From Thamnocephalis sphaerospora (lineage: Eukaryota > Zoopagomycota > Zoopagomycetes > Zoopagales > Sigmoideomycetaceae): a DNA stretch of 32,581 bases. Made by a program: the position numbers and the translations under genes. A model generated the notes under the pieces. That model saw only the letters and a program-made list of their open reading frames with translations, was not told where the DNA came from and did no database searches. Below, in pieces: positions 11,167 to 21,705 of this stretch (its first letter is position 1; each line of letters begins with the position of its first letter). The stretch is from NCBI GenBank assembly GCA_003614735.1, contig KZ992547.1, forward strand, positions 1 to 32,581, read 5' to 3'.

Positions 11167-12199
11167 GGTTGCAGGTGTCTAGCGCACGTGTAAGTGGGTG
11201 TGAGTGTATGCGAGGAAGTCACCACGCCTGCTGGATGACGAAGTCGACGGTAAGTACGCGTGCACGCGAGCAAGGCGTCGTAGATGAATCGCAGCAGCAG
11301 TGCAAGCACCGCATAAAGCGGCGGCGTGGTAGAGCAGAGATTCAACAGGTAGACAGGGCGGATCGGTTGGTGGGGGAAGAGATCGAGGGGGCAGTTGACG
11401 TACGTGTGGTGGCGGCTGTGGCGGCGAGCAGCGTGTAGGCGGCACTTTGAGAGACGCGCACCCAAACAAGCGGCCGCGATGCCACGCCTACATGCACTAT
11501 AGGCGCAAAGGCCGACCAAGGCTATCATCGTCCGTGGCCACGATGGGTGGCGCCGCCATAGGCCATGGTAACAAACATAGGCACCGGAAGAGATCAGGGC
11601 CATCCTGCAGTGCTGGTGGGCTGTGACGGCTGGCGGCGAGGTGGTCCGCGCGCGAACATGCACGGCGGCCGTCTTCTATCGCCTGGTGTCCATGCAGCAG
11701 TGCTACGGCGGCGCTTGTTCTATCGCCCTATGGATGGCGTTGCTGGGCGCGCCAGGCTGCAGCGGGTGAGGGTCTACATGCGCGGTCTACGCTTCATGGC
11801 GGCCTTCACATGCGGCCTGATAAACCGGCACACCAGCGCTTGTTCCCCGTCCACAACCGTTAACCTGTCTTTCTCCACCTGCAGGCGCGCGCTCATTCTC
11901 GTCGTCGTCGCCACCTATCCACTCGCTTTCTCGCTCATTCTACCCTTGGCTCGGCCGTTCTTGCGGTCGGGCTGCCACGTTTCCCGCTTCGCTCGCGATT
12001 CACGTTCAGCGCGTAGCGTGTCGGGATCCATCCGCGCCCTCTGCTCGCGCAGATTGAATCACGCAGCGTCGACTGGTCGGCACCGCTGCCACGACTGCCC
12101 TGCTCACCGCTGGACGCCCACGCTAGGCAATACGCCGGGTAAAAGAGGCCAATACGCGTGTCTTGGCATTATCGCGTCAGCTACCCAACCACGCTGGCC
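11167..12199. promoter_or_regulatory. Shared upstream region of MED12 and SCAP
   Basis: This GC-rich 1 kb gap separates two divergent genes, so it should contain both promoters and 5' UTRs. On the plus strand there is a strong 3' splice site: GTTAACC followed by a pyrimidine tract and CTGCAG ending at 11884. Possible donors are GTGAGG at 11766 and GTAAGT at 11250. A 5' UTR intron of SCAP is therefore plausible. A 229-codon open frame crosses part of the gap but resembles nothing and overlaps the SCAP start in another frame. Confidence 0.45.
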
Positions 12200-15100
12200 A
12201 TGTCGCTACACACTCAAAACCGCACGGCTGGCGCCTACGGACCAACAGGTCTAGCTGCCGAGGCGGAGGCGCAAAACGCCAACCGTGCTGCTCACTTGGC
12301 GTCGCCGCCGCCGTCCTCGCTGTCGCCGTCCGTGTTGGTGGCGTCGAACCATGCGCCAGAGGGCAATGGTTGTGCACCTTCGCCACTCGCCCCCTCTTCG
12401 ACGACCGAACCGGGTAGCGCAAATACGCCCGCGCATCCGGTCCACGAGACAAAGCTATCGCGGCCAGCGTACACCAGACATCTGTTCTATCGTCTGGGGA
12501 AACATGCGGCCGCACACGCTCTCACCTATCTCCTTGCGTCGATCGTGGGCATGTTTCTGCTGACGTATCCGGCCTTGCACGCGCTGCTTGTGCAGCAGCG
12601 GCTCCAGCAGTTGGATCAAGGTCGTTTCTGGCAGGCACCAATGCTGCCTCGCACCGTAACAGACCAATTGCACGAACGCACGGGCTCTGATGGCGTACTA
12701 CATATCCAGCAGGTGTTTGTGCGACACGTGGATCGCAGTAGGAAAGCCGATGCGCTACGTGGTCCCATCTGGGCGCTAGCTCAGCAGCTGGTGCCAGCAC
12801 TCGAGCGCACGGTCGCCGGATCGGCCTCCGATGCCATGGAAGTGGTGGCCAAGACAGTAACGCTAGTGGCACGCGGCAAAGCAGATGCACCGGCGCTGTC
12901 TACGCAGCTGTTGCAAAACGACACAGTGGACAATAGTGGCTACTGTTTGGCGCCGGGGTCAGGCAGGCCGCGCTGCTTTGTCATGAGTCCGTGGACATCC
13001 TGGTCGACCATGGACACGCACGCATCGTCGCCAGCAGCGACGGTTGCGCCCTTTCTGCGAGCAGATGCACGGCGTGAATGGACACAACTGGTGCATCGGC
13101 TGAGTTGGCCGTCGACGGACGCACAACTTTCGACTGGCAGCATTTCCGGCGTGCTCTACGACTGGCGCCATGGCCGTGTACGTGGCGCTGACGCAGTGGT
13201 GCTCAGCTACTTTTGGCTGGGTTCCGCTGGTACACGCGAGTCCGCTTTACCAGAAACCACGGTGATCATGCCCGGCAGCGACGCAGTACCAGGTGTGCGC
13301 CGATTGACAGTACAGCTGGCCAACGAGCCGGCACAGCGCATGAACGTTCAAGTAGATCGCGGCCTATACGATATGCCCATTGCGTGGATCCCCATTATTC
13401 TGGCCCTGGTTATAGTATTCTTTAGTGCCTCTCACTCACTGGGCAGCGTGGAGCTGGTCAAGAGTCAGCATGGCATCGGGTTTGCAGCTGTGCTCACTGT
13501 TGTCTTTTCCATGACCATGTCTTATGGCGCCTCGGCTATTCTGGGCATTGTGTACGAGGCGGTGCCCGGGTAAGACGCAGTGTATTTTGTGTGACGCGGT
13601 ATAGCATACTGTAGCTAACCTGCCGAGACATCTTGTGCAGCCAAGAGATATACATCACGCTTCTGATGGCCGTATGCATCGAGAATATGTTTGTTGTCAC
13701 CAATGCCGTTGTATCAACTTCCATGGATCTGCCGGTGTCGGAACGCGTCGGACGGGGTGAGGCACGCCGTCGTCATGTTACCTGGCTGTGAAGCATTGGC
13801 TTACACGGATGCATCCAGGACTGCGTGCAGTTGCGGTTCCGCTTATGCTAGGTTTGCTACTTCAGCTCCTAATGCTACTCGGTGGCTACCTTCTAGGCGA
13901 TAGTGTACTAAGGGTGCGCTAACATGATGGACGGGCGTACTGCGACAGATCGCCAAACTAACGCTGAGGCGTACGTTTGTCGTTGCAGAAGTTTTGCATA
14001 CTAGGAATGTTTACAGTGTGCTTTAGCTTTGTACAGCAGCTTGTGTTCCTGGTGCCCATCCTCTGTATCGACATTCGCCGCCTGGAGCTCTCTGACCTGC
14101 ATGACCGACGGGTTGTGCATCAGATTCGCCGCTTTCCGCCCTCTCCGCATGCTAGCACCAATGGCCATTATATGCCAGCAGGGCATGCGCCGCATAATGG
14201 CGGAGGGGCGCACGCACGCGAAAGCGATCTGGGCGAGTCGCGCGTGCAAGTGTTTGGTATATCTGTTTTACAGCACCACACACTCAGTATCTTTTGCGTA
14301 AGTGGCTCATGCGGAAAGCTACGCACGGGTCGGCATTGGGTATTTATGCGCGTGTTGTCGCTTTGCAGGTGGCTGCTAGCATTGTTTGTGTAAGCATTTT
14401 CTACCCTGCTACGACAGCCCAGATGCCGGTTGTAGGTCAACGTAGTTACAGCTTTTGGCAGCAACCTATTGCTACCTATCTTCCCTGGCCTCTGCAAGCT
14501 CCGCCATCTCATGAGACAGCCTTTGATCTTCAGCTGGAACCGGCGGTCGCCGTGCTTGTCGAACTGGATACAACAAAGTATGACCAAACTCCCGGTCGTG
14601 AAAGCACCAATGCGTTGCCAGCGGGTGCCTCTTGGTATGCAACCTTTATGGATGGCTGGGGTCGTTCATCCAGCGAAGCGACCTTGGTCGATCAATCCAT
14701 GCACGTGGACAGAGACAGTGATGCTGACAAAGACGATGACGACGATGATGACGACGATGACGAGGATTACGGTGATCAGGATGAAGAAGACGGTGAGGAG
14801 GACAAGAGTACAGGTCGCTGGACACTGCCCTCGTTCTCCGGCGTGTCGTCAACTGCAATGATTGTCAAGCTGTCGCTGTGGCTGGTGGCAGCATGGTATA
14901 TACTGCAGACGACCCGTTTCCTACGCCAGCTCGCAGTGCGTCATCGTTGGCGCTGGTTATCCCAGTGGACGCAGCGAGGCCGACGACAGCAACACAGGCG
15001 ACGCCAAAGTCGCGATCATACCAACGCCGCTCGCGCCATTGGCTTACGGCGTAGCACTAGCTTGTCTCCGGTACGCATCGAGTGGCTGACTGGGCGCAGT

Positions 15101-17119
15101 GCGCACGAAAACGAAGTCAACCAGCTGGATGTCAATGCATACGGTACCGTTGTGTCAGCCTGCGTCGATGGACATGTGCAGCTCTGGAGATCAGATTGCA
15201 TAGATCCAGTGCTGTTGACTGCCTCACCAGGCGACTTTGATGGCTTAGGCGTGGCAGATGACCTGCTGTGTGTCTGTGTATTGGCTGATCCGGATGACGC
15301 CTGGGTGGCAGCCGGATATGAAGACGGGTCGGTGCGCGTGTGGCGCGTGTCAGATGCGCGCCTGCTACACCTGTTGGCCGACGACGGCGGTCTGGGACCG
15401 GGCACCGACCCATCCAACCCAGGTGCTAAATCCAGTCCGATGCCCATGGCCGAAGCGTTTGCTCTGCTGTTGGATCCGGCCACACAGTCTCATCTCATCG
15501 TGGTACATCGCGACGGCATGCTTCGCCGGTGGAATCTGGTCACAGGGGTCTGCGAGCAGGTCTGGCACCATACACCTGTTCAGGATCGCGCCAACGATGC
15601 ACTTCGACAGCCCATGCCCCGACGCTGCTGGCTTACTGCGGTTTATGTGTCGTCAGCTGGAGACCATCTCTTTACCGCGGATGCCACAGGCGTGGTGATG
15701 GCGTGGCAGCTTACGATGAACATGCGCTCTCCGCTTTCTTCATCACTGTCGTCAGCACCCTCGTCGCCGTCACTGTCGCGGCACTTTATGCACATGTCGT
15801 CTTTGACTTTGGCTACAGGCAGCACGGTGCCGCACGACATTGACGATGAGGATGTCGTGTGCGCATACGTAGTGGAAATGCCATCCCCTGTACTTTCGCT
15901 TACCAGCTGTTGCAGTCAACACTGTCAGTTGATGCTGGCTGGCTGTGCAGACGGTACAGTGCATATTTGGCAGGCCAGCGACGGACAACGACTACTCAGC
16001 TTGGAGCCTGGTGCATCTGAGGCCGCACCCGTTACGCGCCTTTGGATTTCGCGCCTTCCTGGACCGCGTGCTGGCGATCTGTCCATTGCAGTGACGGCAG
16101 TGCGCACCGGCTTGGCTGCAACTGTCTGGCGTGTGGAGCACGCGGATACCTGCCAATGCGAGGTGCACCGTAACGTACATGCGTGGCGAGCCAGAGGTGA
16201 TAGCAAAACAGGTGCCGCGCAGTCGTCCAAAGACAGACCGTCGCTTTTGCTTGAGCCGCAGCCGCAGCCGCAGCCGCCAGAGTTAACAGCCGTGCATATG
16301 GCCAGCGAGCCACTGTTGGCGGGACAGGCAGGCTTCTTTGCCGGTCCTGCTGAGTTGGTCAGCGTCCGAAAGGCTGACACGGCGGGTAACCGGTATCGTA
16401 GCATTTCGGATTGGGAGCTCAGCATAGCAACGCTCGACCGGTGTCTTCCATCTGGCATGGACAGTCTGCAGGCCACCGTATCGCAAACACATGGCACTGC
16501 CCACGAAAGACCGCGCGTAGAATCTGCCCATGATGTTGCAGCGCAGGCCATCAATGCACCGCGTTTACACACGGTAGAAACGATACCGTTGGCGCTTGAT
16601 GCGGACGATAACAGCTACAATCGAGGCAACACGCCGACAGCCAATGGTCGACATTCCAACCGGTCGACGTTTTCCTGGTGGCATACTACATCCGCGCGCT
16701 TTTTTGGTACATCCAATATGCGCTGGCGAACAAGGACTACTGCTGCCCCTGGATCGTCGGTGATGTCAGCACAATCGCGGCAACAGCAGCAGCAGCAGCA
16801 GGACACTCGCGACGGTATCGAACTTTTGCAGTGGCAATCCGCTCCTGACGCTGCCTCTGCTCTCCCGTTCTCACGTATTCACTGCATGGTGACCGTGGAG
16901 CCATTTGTGGTGCTGGCATGTGGAAATCGCATTCTGCGTCTGCTAGTGACGCGGCATCAAATGTACTCACGCGCCATGACAAACGAGCATGAGGATGAGC
17001 GCCACGACAGTCGGCCAATCCGCTCATTTCTGGACCATAATACCTCGGAAGCAGACGACTGCAGCGAAGAGCGCATAGAGGAAAGCGACGATGAAAAAGA
17101 GCCATGCAAGGTGGGCTAG
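12200..17119 (+). CDS. SCAP: SREBP cleavage-activating protein (SCAP/Scp1): sterol-sensing domain plus WD40
   Basis: About 1,546 residues. SCAP is an ER membrane escort that carries SREBP to the Golgi when sterols are low. Exons: 12200-13569, 13641-13756, 13819-13913, 13989-14297, 14369-17119, all in phase. One membrane segment lies near residues 105-127, then a luminal loop. The sterol-sensing domain follows: IPIILALVIVFFSASHS, LVKSQHGIGFAAVLTV, QEIYITLLMAVCIENMFVVT, VVSTSMDLPV, and LCIDIRRLELSDL at its end. These blocks align with SCAP rather than HMG-CoA reductase, NPC1 or Patched. An acidic Asp/Glu run lies at about 747-776, another membrane segment at about 791-814, then WD40 repeats from about 875 to 1230 (for example DGHVQLW, DGSVRVWR, DGTVHIW). 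A poly-Gln run is near 1435. The frame opens with GTG upstream; the first ATG (12200) is taken as start. No SREBP gene is in the window. Confidence 0.93.
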
Positions 17120-18078
17120 TTTTGCTCACGAACCTCTCCTCATTTGCGTATTCTTTGCTTTGACTATTTTAGCACGCCTGTACTTTCTTTAGCTCTATGT
17201 ATTCTGGTTTATCTACATGTTTTTCATGATCTGCCATTAGAGGCTAATAGGTGCGCTAGTGCGCACTTTTGAGTGAGATGTCCGATATCAGCCGGGTACC
17301 AGCAAGGGATGGCGCACACAGGCGACGGGCACAAGGCCACGCTTTTAGCGCCAAGCGCTTCGTCGGTCTCGTTGACGGCGGCACAGCGTAAAGTTGCGCG
17401 TCAGACGGGGGCATATCTTGACGACGGTCGTGTCAATAACGTGTCGGCTGGGAAATAATGGCATAGTATTGTCGTCGATACCTATGGGCTGACGAATGCA
17501 CAATCATGGGTTGGTAGAGACGCAAGCATACGGCGACGATTCATCCGGTTGCTGGCTAGGTGGGCCGAGTAACCGTAGCTGATCATCGAAACGAGCGGTT
17601 GGTGCGATGTTTGTAGCGCTGCCAAAGTAGTTGCAAATGCCTCTTGTGTCCGTTATTTCCCGACGGGGTACATAACGGCGACATGCACATATCATTTCTG
17701 ACATCATATATTGCAGGTTACATCAAGCGGTGTAGTCACAAGCTCCGGCGTGACTGCCAAAGTAGACTGCCACTCGGTTGGACATACTTGAGCATGGATA
17801 TCAAATCGCGACGTATATTGCTGGTTGCGACATTGTCGTCAACAACGGTAAACACTGACACGGTCAGCTACGAGAGCAATCTGTGACCGGTCAGCATGGG
17901 CGCAAGCATTACGGCAACATCAACTGGCAGGCGAATGACAACAAGCGATGGGGCTCACGGGCGGTCGTTGCAGTCACATTAGGATAATGAAAGGGCAATC
18001 ATAAATGCACATGTAATAAAGAAACAGGAGCGATTAGGAAAAACCAGTCATAGCAGCAGCAGCAACAGTATAGAGGGG
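17120..18078. other. Gap between convergent SCAP and the coiled-coil gene
   Basis: This holds the 3' regions of both flanking genes. No gene was recognised. A short frame (17309-17458, 49 codons) has an ATG but no family likeness. A hairpin of six base pairs with a TAGT loop followed by TTTT is at 17251-17270. AATAAA occurs on the plus strand near 18016, far from the SCAP stop. No tRNA-like fold was found. Confidence 0.4.
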
Positions 18079-19367
18079 CTAAACACGCTGCGTTTGCATG
18101 GCTGCATTGTTGGCACGTCGCTGGCGTACTTCCTCACGACGTCGTTTGCTTCTTAAACGCTTACAGTTGCGATCGGCTGCCAGCTCAGATGGCGTCTTTT
18201 TAGATTCCTCACGGTAGTTTTGCAGATAAACCGATACGCGCTTATCCACCGTTTCAATGGGTAATCGTGTGCCTGCCAGTTCGCCCAGAGCAAGAATTTC
18301 TTGCGTCACGGCCTGGCGAAATGTGATGTTGACCGGATCGCCTAGCCGGGCTGTCTTGTGAAAGTGGTGTCCGTTGATATCGCTGTCCTGCACGAGAGTC
18401 TGCTTAAGCGTGCCGCGCAGATAGTCCTAGCGTTGACATTAAGCGTTAGTGCTGGCAGAACGAGGCAGCCGCTGCATGCACTTACCCGAATCAGGGTGTA
18501 GCCGCCCTTATCGAGACCGTATTTGATCCAAGGCGAGCCCAGCTGGCGCTCCGGCACAGGCTGCAGTGGGCTAGCGGACGCTTCGTGTAGCGTCATAGCT
18601 GTCGCAGCTGCCGGTGATTCTTGCGGACAAGATGACGTCTGCTGGCTTGCAAAGCCAAGCGTGCTCTGTGCCGCCGACTGAAGAACGCGCGCCTGCTCGT
18701 GCGTCGAAAAATGTGCGGCCGGCGGCTCAAGTGAATGTTGCGTTACAGCGGATGGCTGAGACGTGCGTACCATGGACGGCGGCGGTGGCGGCAGTGAAAG
18801 TGCCGCAGTTGGCGACTGGGACGGTGCGGGCTGGTGCGGCGAAAACAGCATGGATACAGCGGCAGCGACAGCATCGCCTGATGTAGCTGCGGGCCCCGTG
18901 CCGGCGGGTGCAACAGTGGGTCCGGAGCCCGTTGCTGTGGTTGTAGTGCGTACCATTGCGCCTGATGGAAGCCGAACGGTGCGCGCGGTACCGCTCTGCA
19001 TTGGTGCTGGTGCCGCGTGTTGCTGGTGCTGGTGCTGCTGCTGTTGTTGTTGTTGTGCTGGTGCTGGTGGCGGTGGCTGCTGTGGCGGTGGCGCCACGGC
19101 TACCGATTGTGTGTCCATCGCCAGCGGAGGATAGTCGGCTACCAGCGGCGATGTCGGCTGCGCTGTGGTGGTGATTGCCACACCTGTGCGCGCGGCTAGC
19201 GCCGCCAGCTGGCGACGTAGCTGCTGGTTCTCATCTTCGAGCCGATCGTGACGACGCTTCATGTCGTCGAGCCGGCGTTCTACATCCAGCAGCTGGTTCT
19301 CATTTTTAGCGACGTGCGCCATCAGCCAGACAATCGCCTGATGCGTTTCTCCTTGCGTAACCGCCAT
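18079..19367 (-). CDS. Glutamine-rich coiled-coil protein with basic C-terminus, unknown function, 2 exons
   Basis: I do not recognise this family. Exons are 19367-18486 and 18426-18079, separated by a 59-base GT-AG intron with a CACTAACGC branch-like site; the joined protein has 409 residues. Residues about 1-60 form a charged coiled coil (NQLLDVERRLDDMKRRHDRL and following). A long Pro/Gln/Ala/Thr-rich low-complexity middle includes Gln/His runs. The last ~130 residues look folded: SPWIKYGLDKGGYTLIR joins DYLRGTLKQTL across the intron, followed by a helical stretch and a Lys/Arg-rich tail (CKRLRSKRRREEVRQRR) that could be a nuclear signal. The composition suggests a transcription-related protein, which is inference. 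The frame extends upstream to a GTG; the start is the first ATG at 19367. It lies just downstream of a bZIP gene on the same strand. Confidence 0.7.
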
Positions 19368-19968
19368 GGCCAGACGTCGGCCACGGGACACACTTTAGAT
19401 TACAGACTAGTATAACAGACGCGCTGAATTAGGGCACAAAGAAACGGTCATCGTCATGTCCACCTACAAGGCTGCCTACTGCGGCGAGTGACAATATCTG
19501 GGGGCTAGTCAGTGCAGCCTGGTCTCACTGGCGGGATTGCACGAGCTGCAGCGACAGCGGCACGCGGAAACGCACTTGTTCTGGAAACGAGCTGTCCTGG
19601 ACGCAGAATGAATAACGGAAATGACTGTGTGGGGATGGAATTGACAGAGAATCATAGGATCAAGCTGGGGTCGGATGAATCGGGAGGTTTGTTCTGTTGT
19701 GATCAGGAATCATGCACACTGCCGAAACTATCGGATTCAACCGTCCACACGTGGATGGTGCAATGCGGCCTTTAGTGTCTACTATCCGCGCAAAGGAGCC
19801 AGCGCATAAGGCAAAAACAGCCGCCTGCAGCATCAGAGTCACAAAACACCTTTTGGGATCTCTTGCTACGACGCAATGGCTGCTGCTGCTGCTGCTGCTG
19901 CAATACCATGGGATGGCGTGGTGACCACATGCCTTTAGGCTAGGCATCGCATCGCAACGGAGACCATG
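19368..19968. other. Gap: upstream of coiled-coil gene, downstream of bZIP gene
   Basis: No gene was recognised on either strand. The region should contain the promoter of the minus-strand coiled-coil gene and the 3' UTR of the bZIP gene. It contains a (CTG)7 run at 19880-19900. Confidence 0.4.
19880..19900. repeat. (CTG)7 trinucleotide repeat
   Basis: Seven perfect CTG units (CAG on the minus strand) lie just beyond the bZIP stop codon, probably in its 3' UTR. The run is not in a supported coding frame. Confidence 0.85.
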
Positions 19969-21382
19969 TCAATGGCGCGTTGTCCGGTGCGGTGCAGCGG
20001 CCAAAGACAATGCAGTCAGGCAGTGTTCCGTGGCTGTAACCGGCTGAGACGAGGATGTCCTGTGGACGTGCTGCACGGCGCGGCGCAGTTGCACGTTCTC
20101 CGCCTGAAGTTGCGCCAGTACCAGCGTCATCTGCTGCGCATTCTGGACACGCTTCTCGCGTGCCCGCTTTGCAGCAAGTCGATTGCGCTCACGACGGCGC
20201 GCCACACGCAGCACCTCTATGTCCGCCAATGACGGCTGCCGGTGGGATGACGCTCGGGCGTGTCTTGGATCAGGCGCGGGTTTGCATGGTGGCAAAGTGG
20301 GTTCGGGCGTGGCGGCCTTGAACACACACGGCCGTTGAGACAACGCTCTTGTGTTGCTAGTCGCTGCGCAAGCTGTTGGCGCACGCACGGCTGCTTGCGT
20401 CGAGCTGCAGCGGGCATCGACGACGACACGCGGCATGCAACCACGAGCTGCTCTCACAGCACCAACCTCCGACGCACCTGTGAGCGGCAGTGTGTCAGCT
20501 CTACAGCGGCCACCGTGTTGCACATGGTCTTGAGCATAGCACTCTATGGCGCTGTGACTGCCATCTCCATCATACTGACTGCCAAGTGAAATGTGACTAG
20601 CAGGAGTGGATGATCTACGATGAGTGACTACCATGGGTCTTGCGCGGCCCACCACGCGGAACGGCCGATGCTCCGGGTAAAGCGAAAAGTAAGAGGGCAG
20701 CGCGTCAGTAGGATGGCGCAACGGTGGTTCCGCTTTCCAAGTCGACGGCTTGGTATGCAGTGCGGCTGGGCAGTCTGCTGATCCAGCCTCTTTCACGCCA
20801 TTCGTCCACGGACTGACGCACGCGCTGTCCTCGTTCCCGCGCTCATTGTCCGTGTTACCCTTGCGCTTTGCGGGCGGTAAGGTTGCCTCGGCTGCCGTGG
20901 CGTGCGTTAGCAGCGACGACAACAGACGACAGTAAGGGTAATCACGCACTTGATGGCGCGGTGGCACAGTGCTGTGGATCTTGCCCAGTCATCAAGGGTG
21001 CCCTTGTACGTGCAAACGGTGGCTGACTACTTGCAATGCAGAGCGCACCAACATTACCATCAGCCAGTTACAAGCACGCACCGACATACCATGCCGCGGC
21101 CTCGGCACCATCGGGCGGCTGCGTCTCGGTGGGTGTACATACGGTGTACTCGCCAGCATTTATGCCTGCAAGTGCAGCTTGCTCATGGCCGAGAGGCAAT
21201 GCGGCAGACCAATCCATGCCGTGTGCTAGGCAGACGTCCATGGACACGGGTGATGTATCACTGCCAAGGGCTAGCCAGTGTACCCAGGCCATCATTGCAC
21301 TAGTATCGATAGGCGATGCTGCTGTTTGCGCGTCGAATGGCATAGCATCCAAGCACACTTGGCGATCTTCTCTTGAATGCAT
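19969..21382 (-). CDS. bZIP transcription factor, 2 exons
   Basis: A nuclear DNA-binding regulator of the basic leucine zipper class, 431 residues in this model. The bZIP lies at about residues 352-400: the basic region RRRERNRLAAKRAREKR has the N-X7-R spacing of the DNA-contact helix and runs into a short zipper with leucines in MTLVLAQLQAENVQLRRAV. The rest is low complexity with many Ser, Thr, Pro and Ala and looks disordered. Exons are 21382-21090 and 20971-19969 with a 118-base GT-AG intron. The second frame has no ATG near its 5' end, only GTG after a stop, so an upstream exon is required. Joining it to the ATG frame at 21382 keeps phase. The first exon is a model, less certain than the bZIP itself. 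Target genes and subfamily are unknown. It is divergent from the gene at 21706. Confidence 0.84.
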
Positions 21383-21705
21383 AAGACAAACGGTCGATGG
21401 GTGTATCTACAGTAAACCGTTCAAAGCCGCCGCATCAATGAATGACAAAAACAGAGCAACCATTGAGCACGCTGGTACGTGTGCGCATACAATGGCCACG
21501 TCAACTTCTGCCGTAGCCACGTGTTCTTGATTGACAGCGGTGACAGCTGTCTACTGAACGCTATTCTGTTGTCAAGCATTCGATGAGTATGCATGAATGA
21601 TGATGATGTGTTGCCTAGCTGCTTCATCACAAAAACATGCTCCTTTGGCTGTTCTTGGTATCACCGCAGTCACAACAATGAGACACAATAAACCACGCGG
21701 AGACA
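21383..21705. promoter_or_regulatory. Divergent upstream region of the bZIP gene and the DEP/RhoGAP-like gene
   Basis: This 323-base gap lies between two genes reading away from each other, so it should carry both promoters. No clear TATA box or repeat was seen. Confidence 0.4.

Noticed and set aside
11565-12254. 229-codon plus-strand open frame upstream of SCAP
   Set aside because: Its Arg/Ser/Pro-rich translation reflects GC-rich sequence, and it runs out of frame over the SCAP start. It more likely covers 5' UTR and a possible UTR intron.
17504-17707. Possible tRNA or small RNA gene in the SCAP 3' gap
   Set aside because: No GGTTCGAATCC-type T-arm or cloverleaf pairing could be found on either strand.
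18763-19134. Cys/Trp-rich plus-strand frame
   Set aside because: It is the complement of the Gln/Pro-coding low-complexity part of the coiled-coil gene, not an independent gene.
19969-20967. Considered as an SREBP gene because SCAP is nearby
   Set aside because: The DNA-binding part is a bZIP basic region (N-X7-R, no helix-loop-helix, no tyrosine-containing bHLH signature), and there is no membrane segment.
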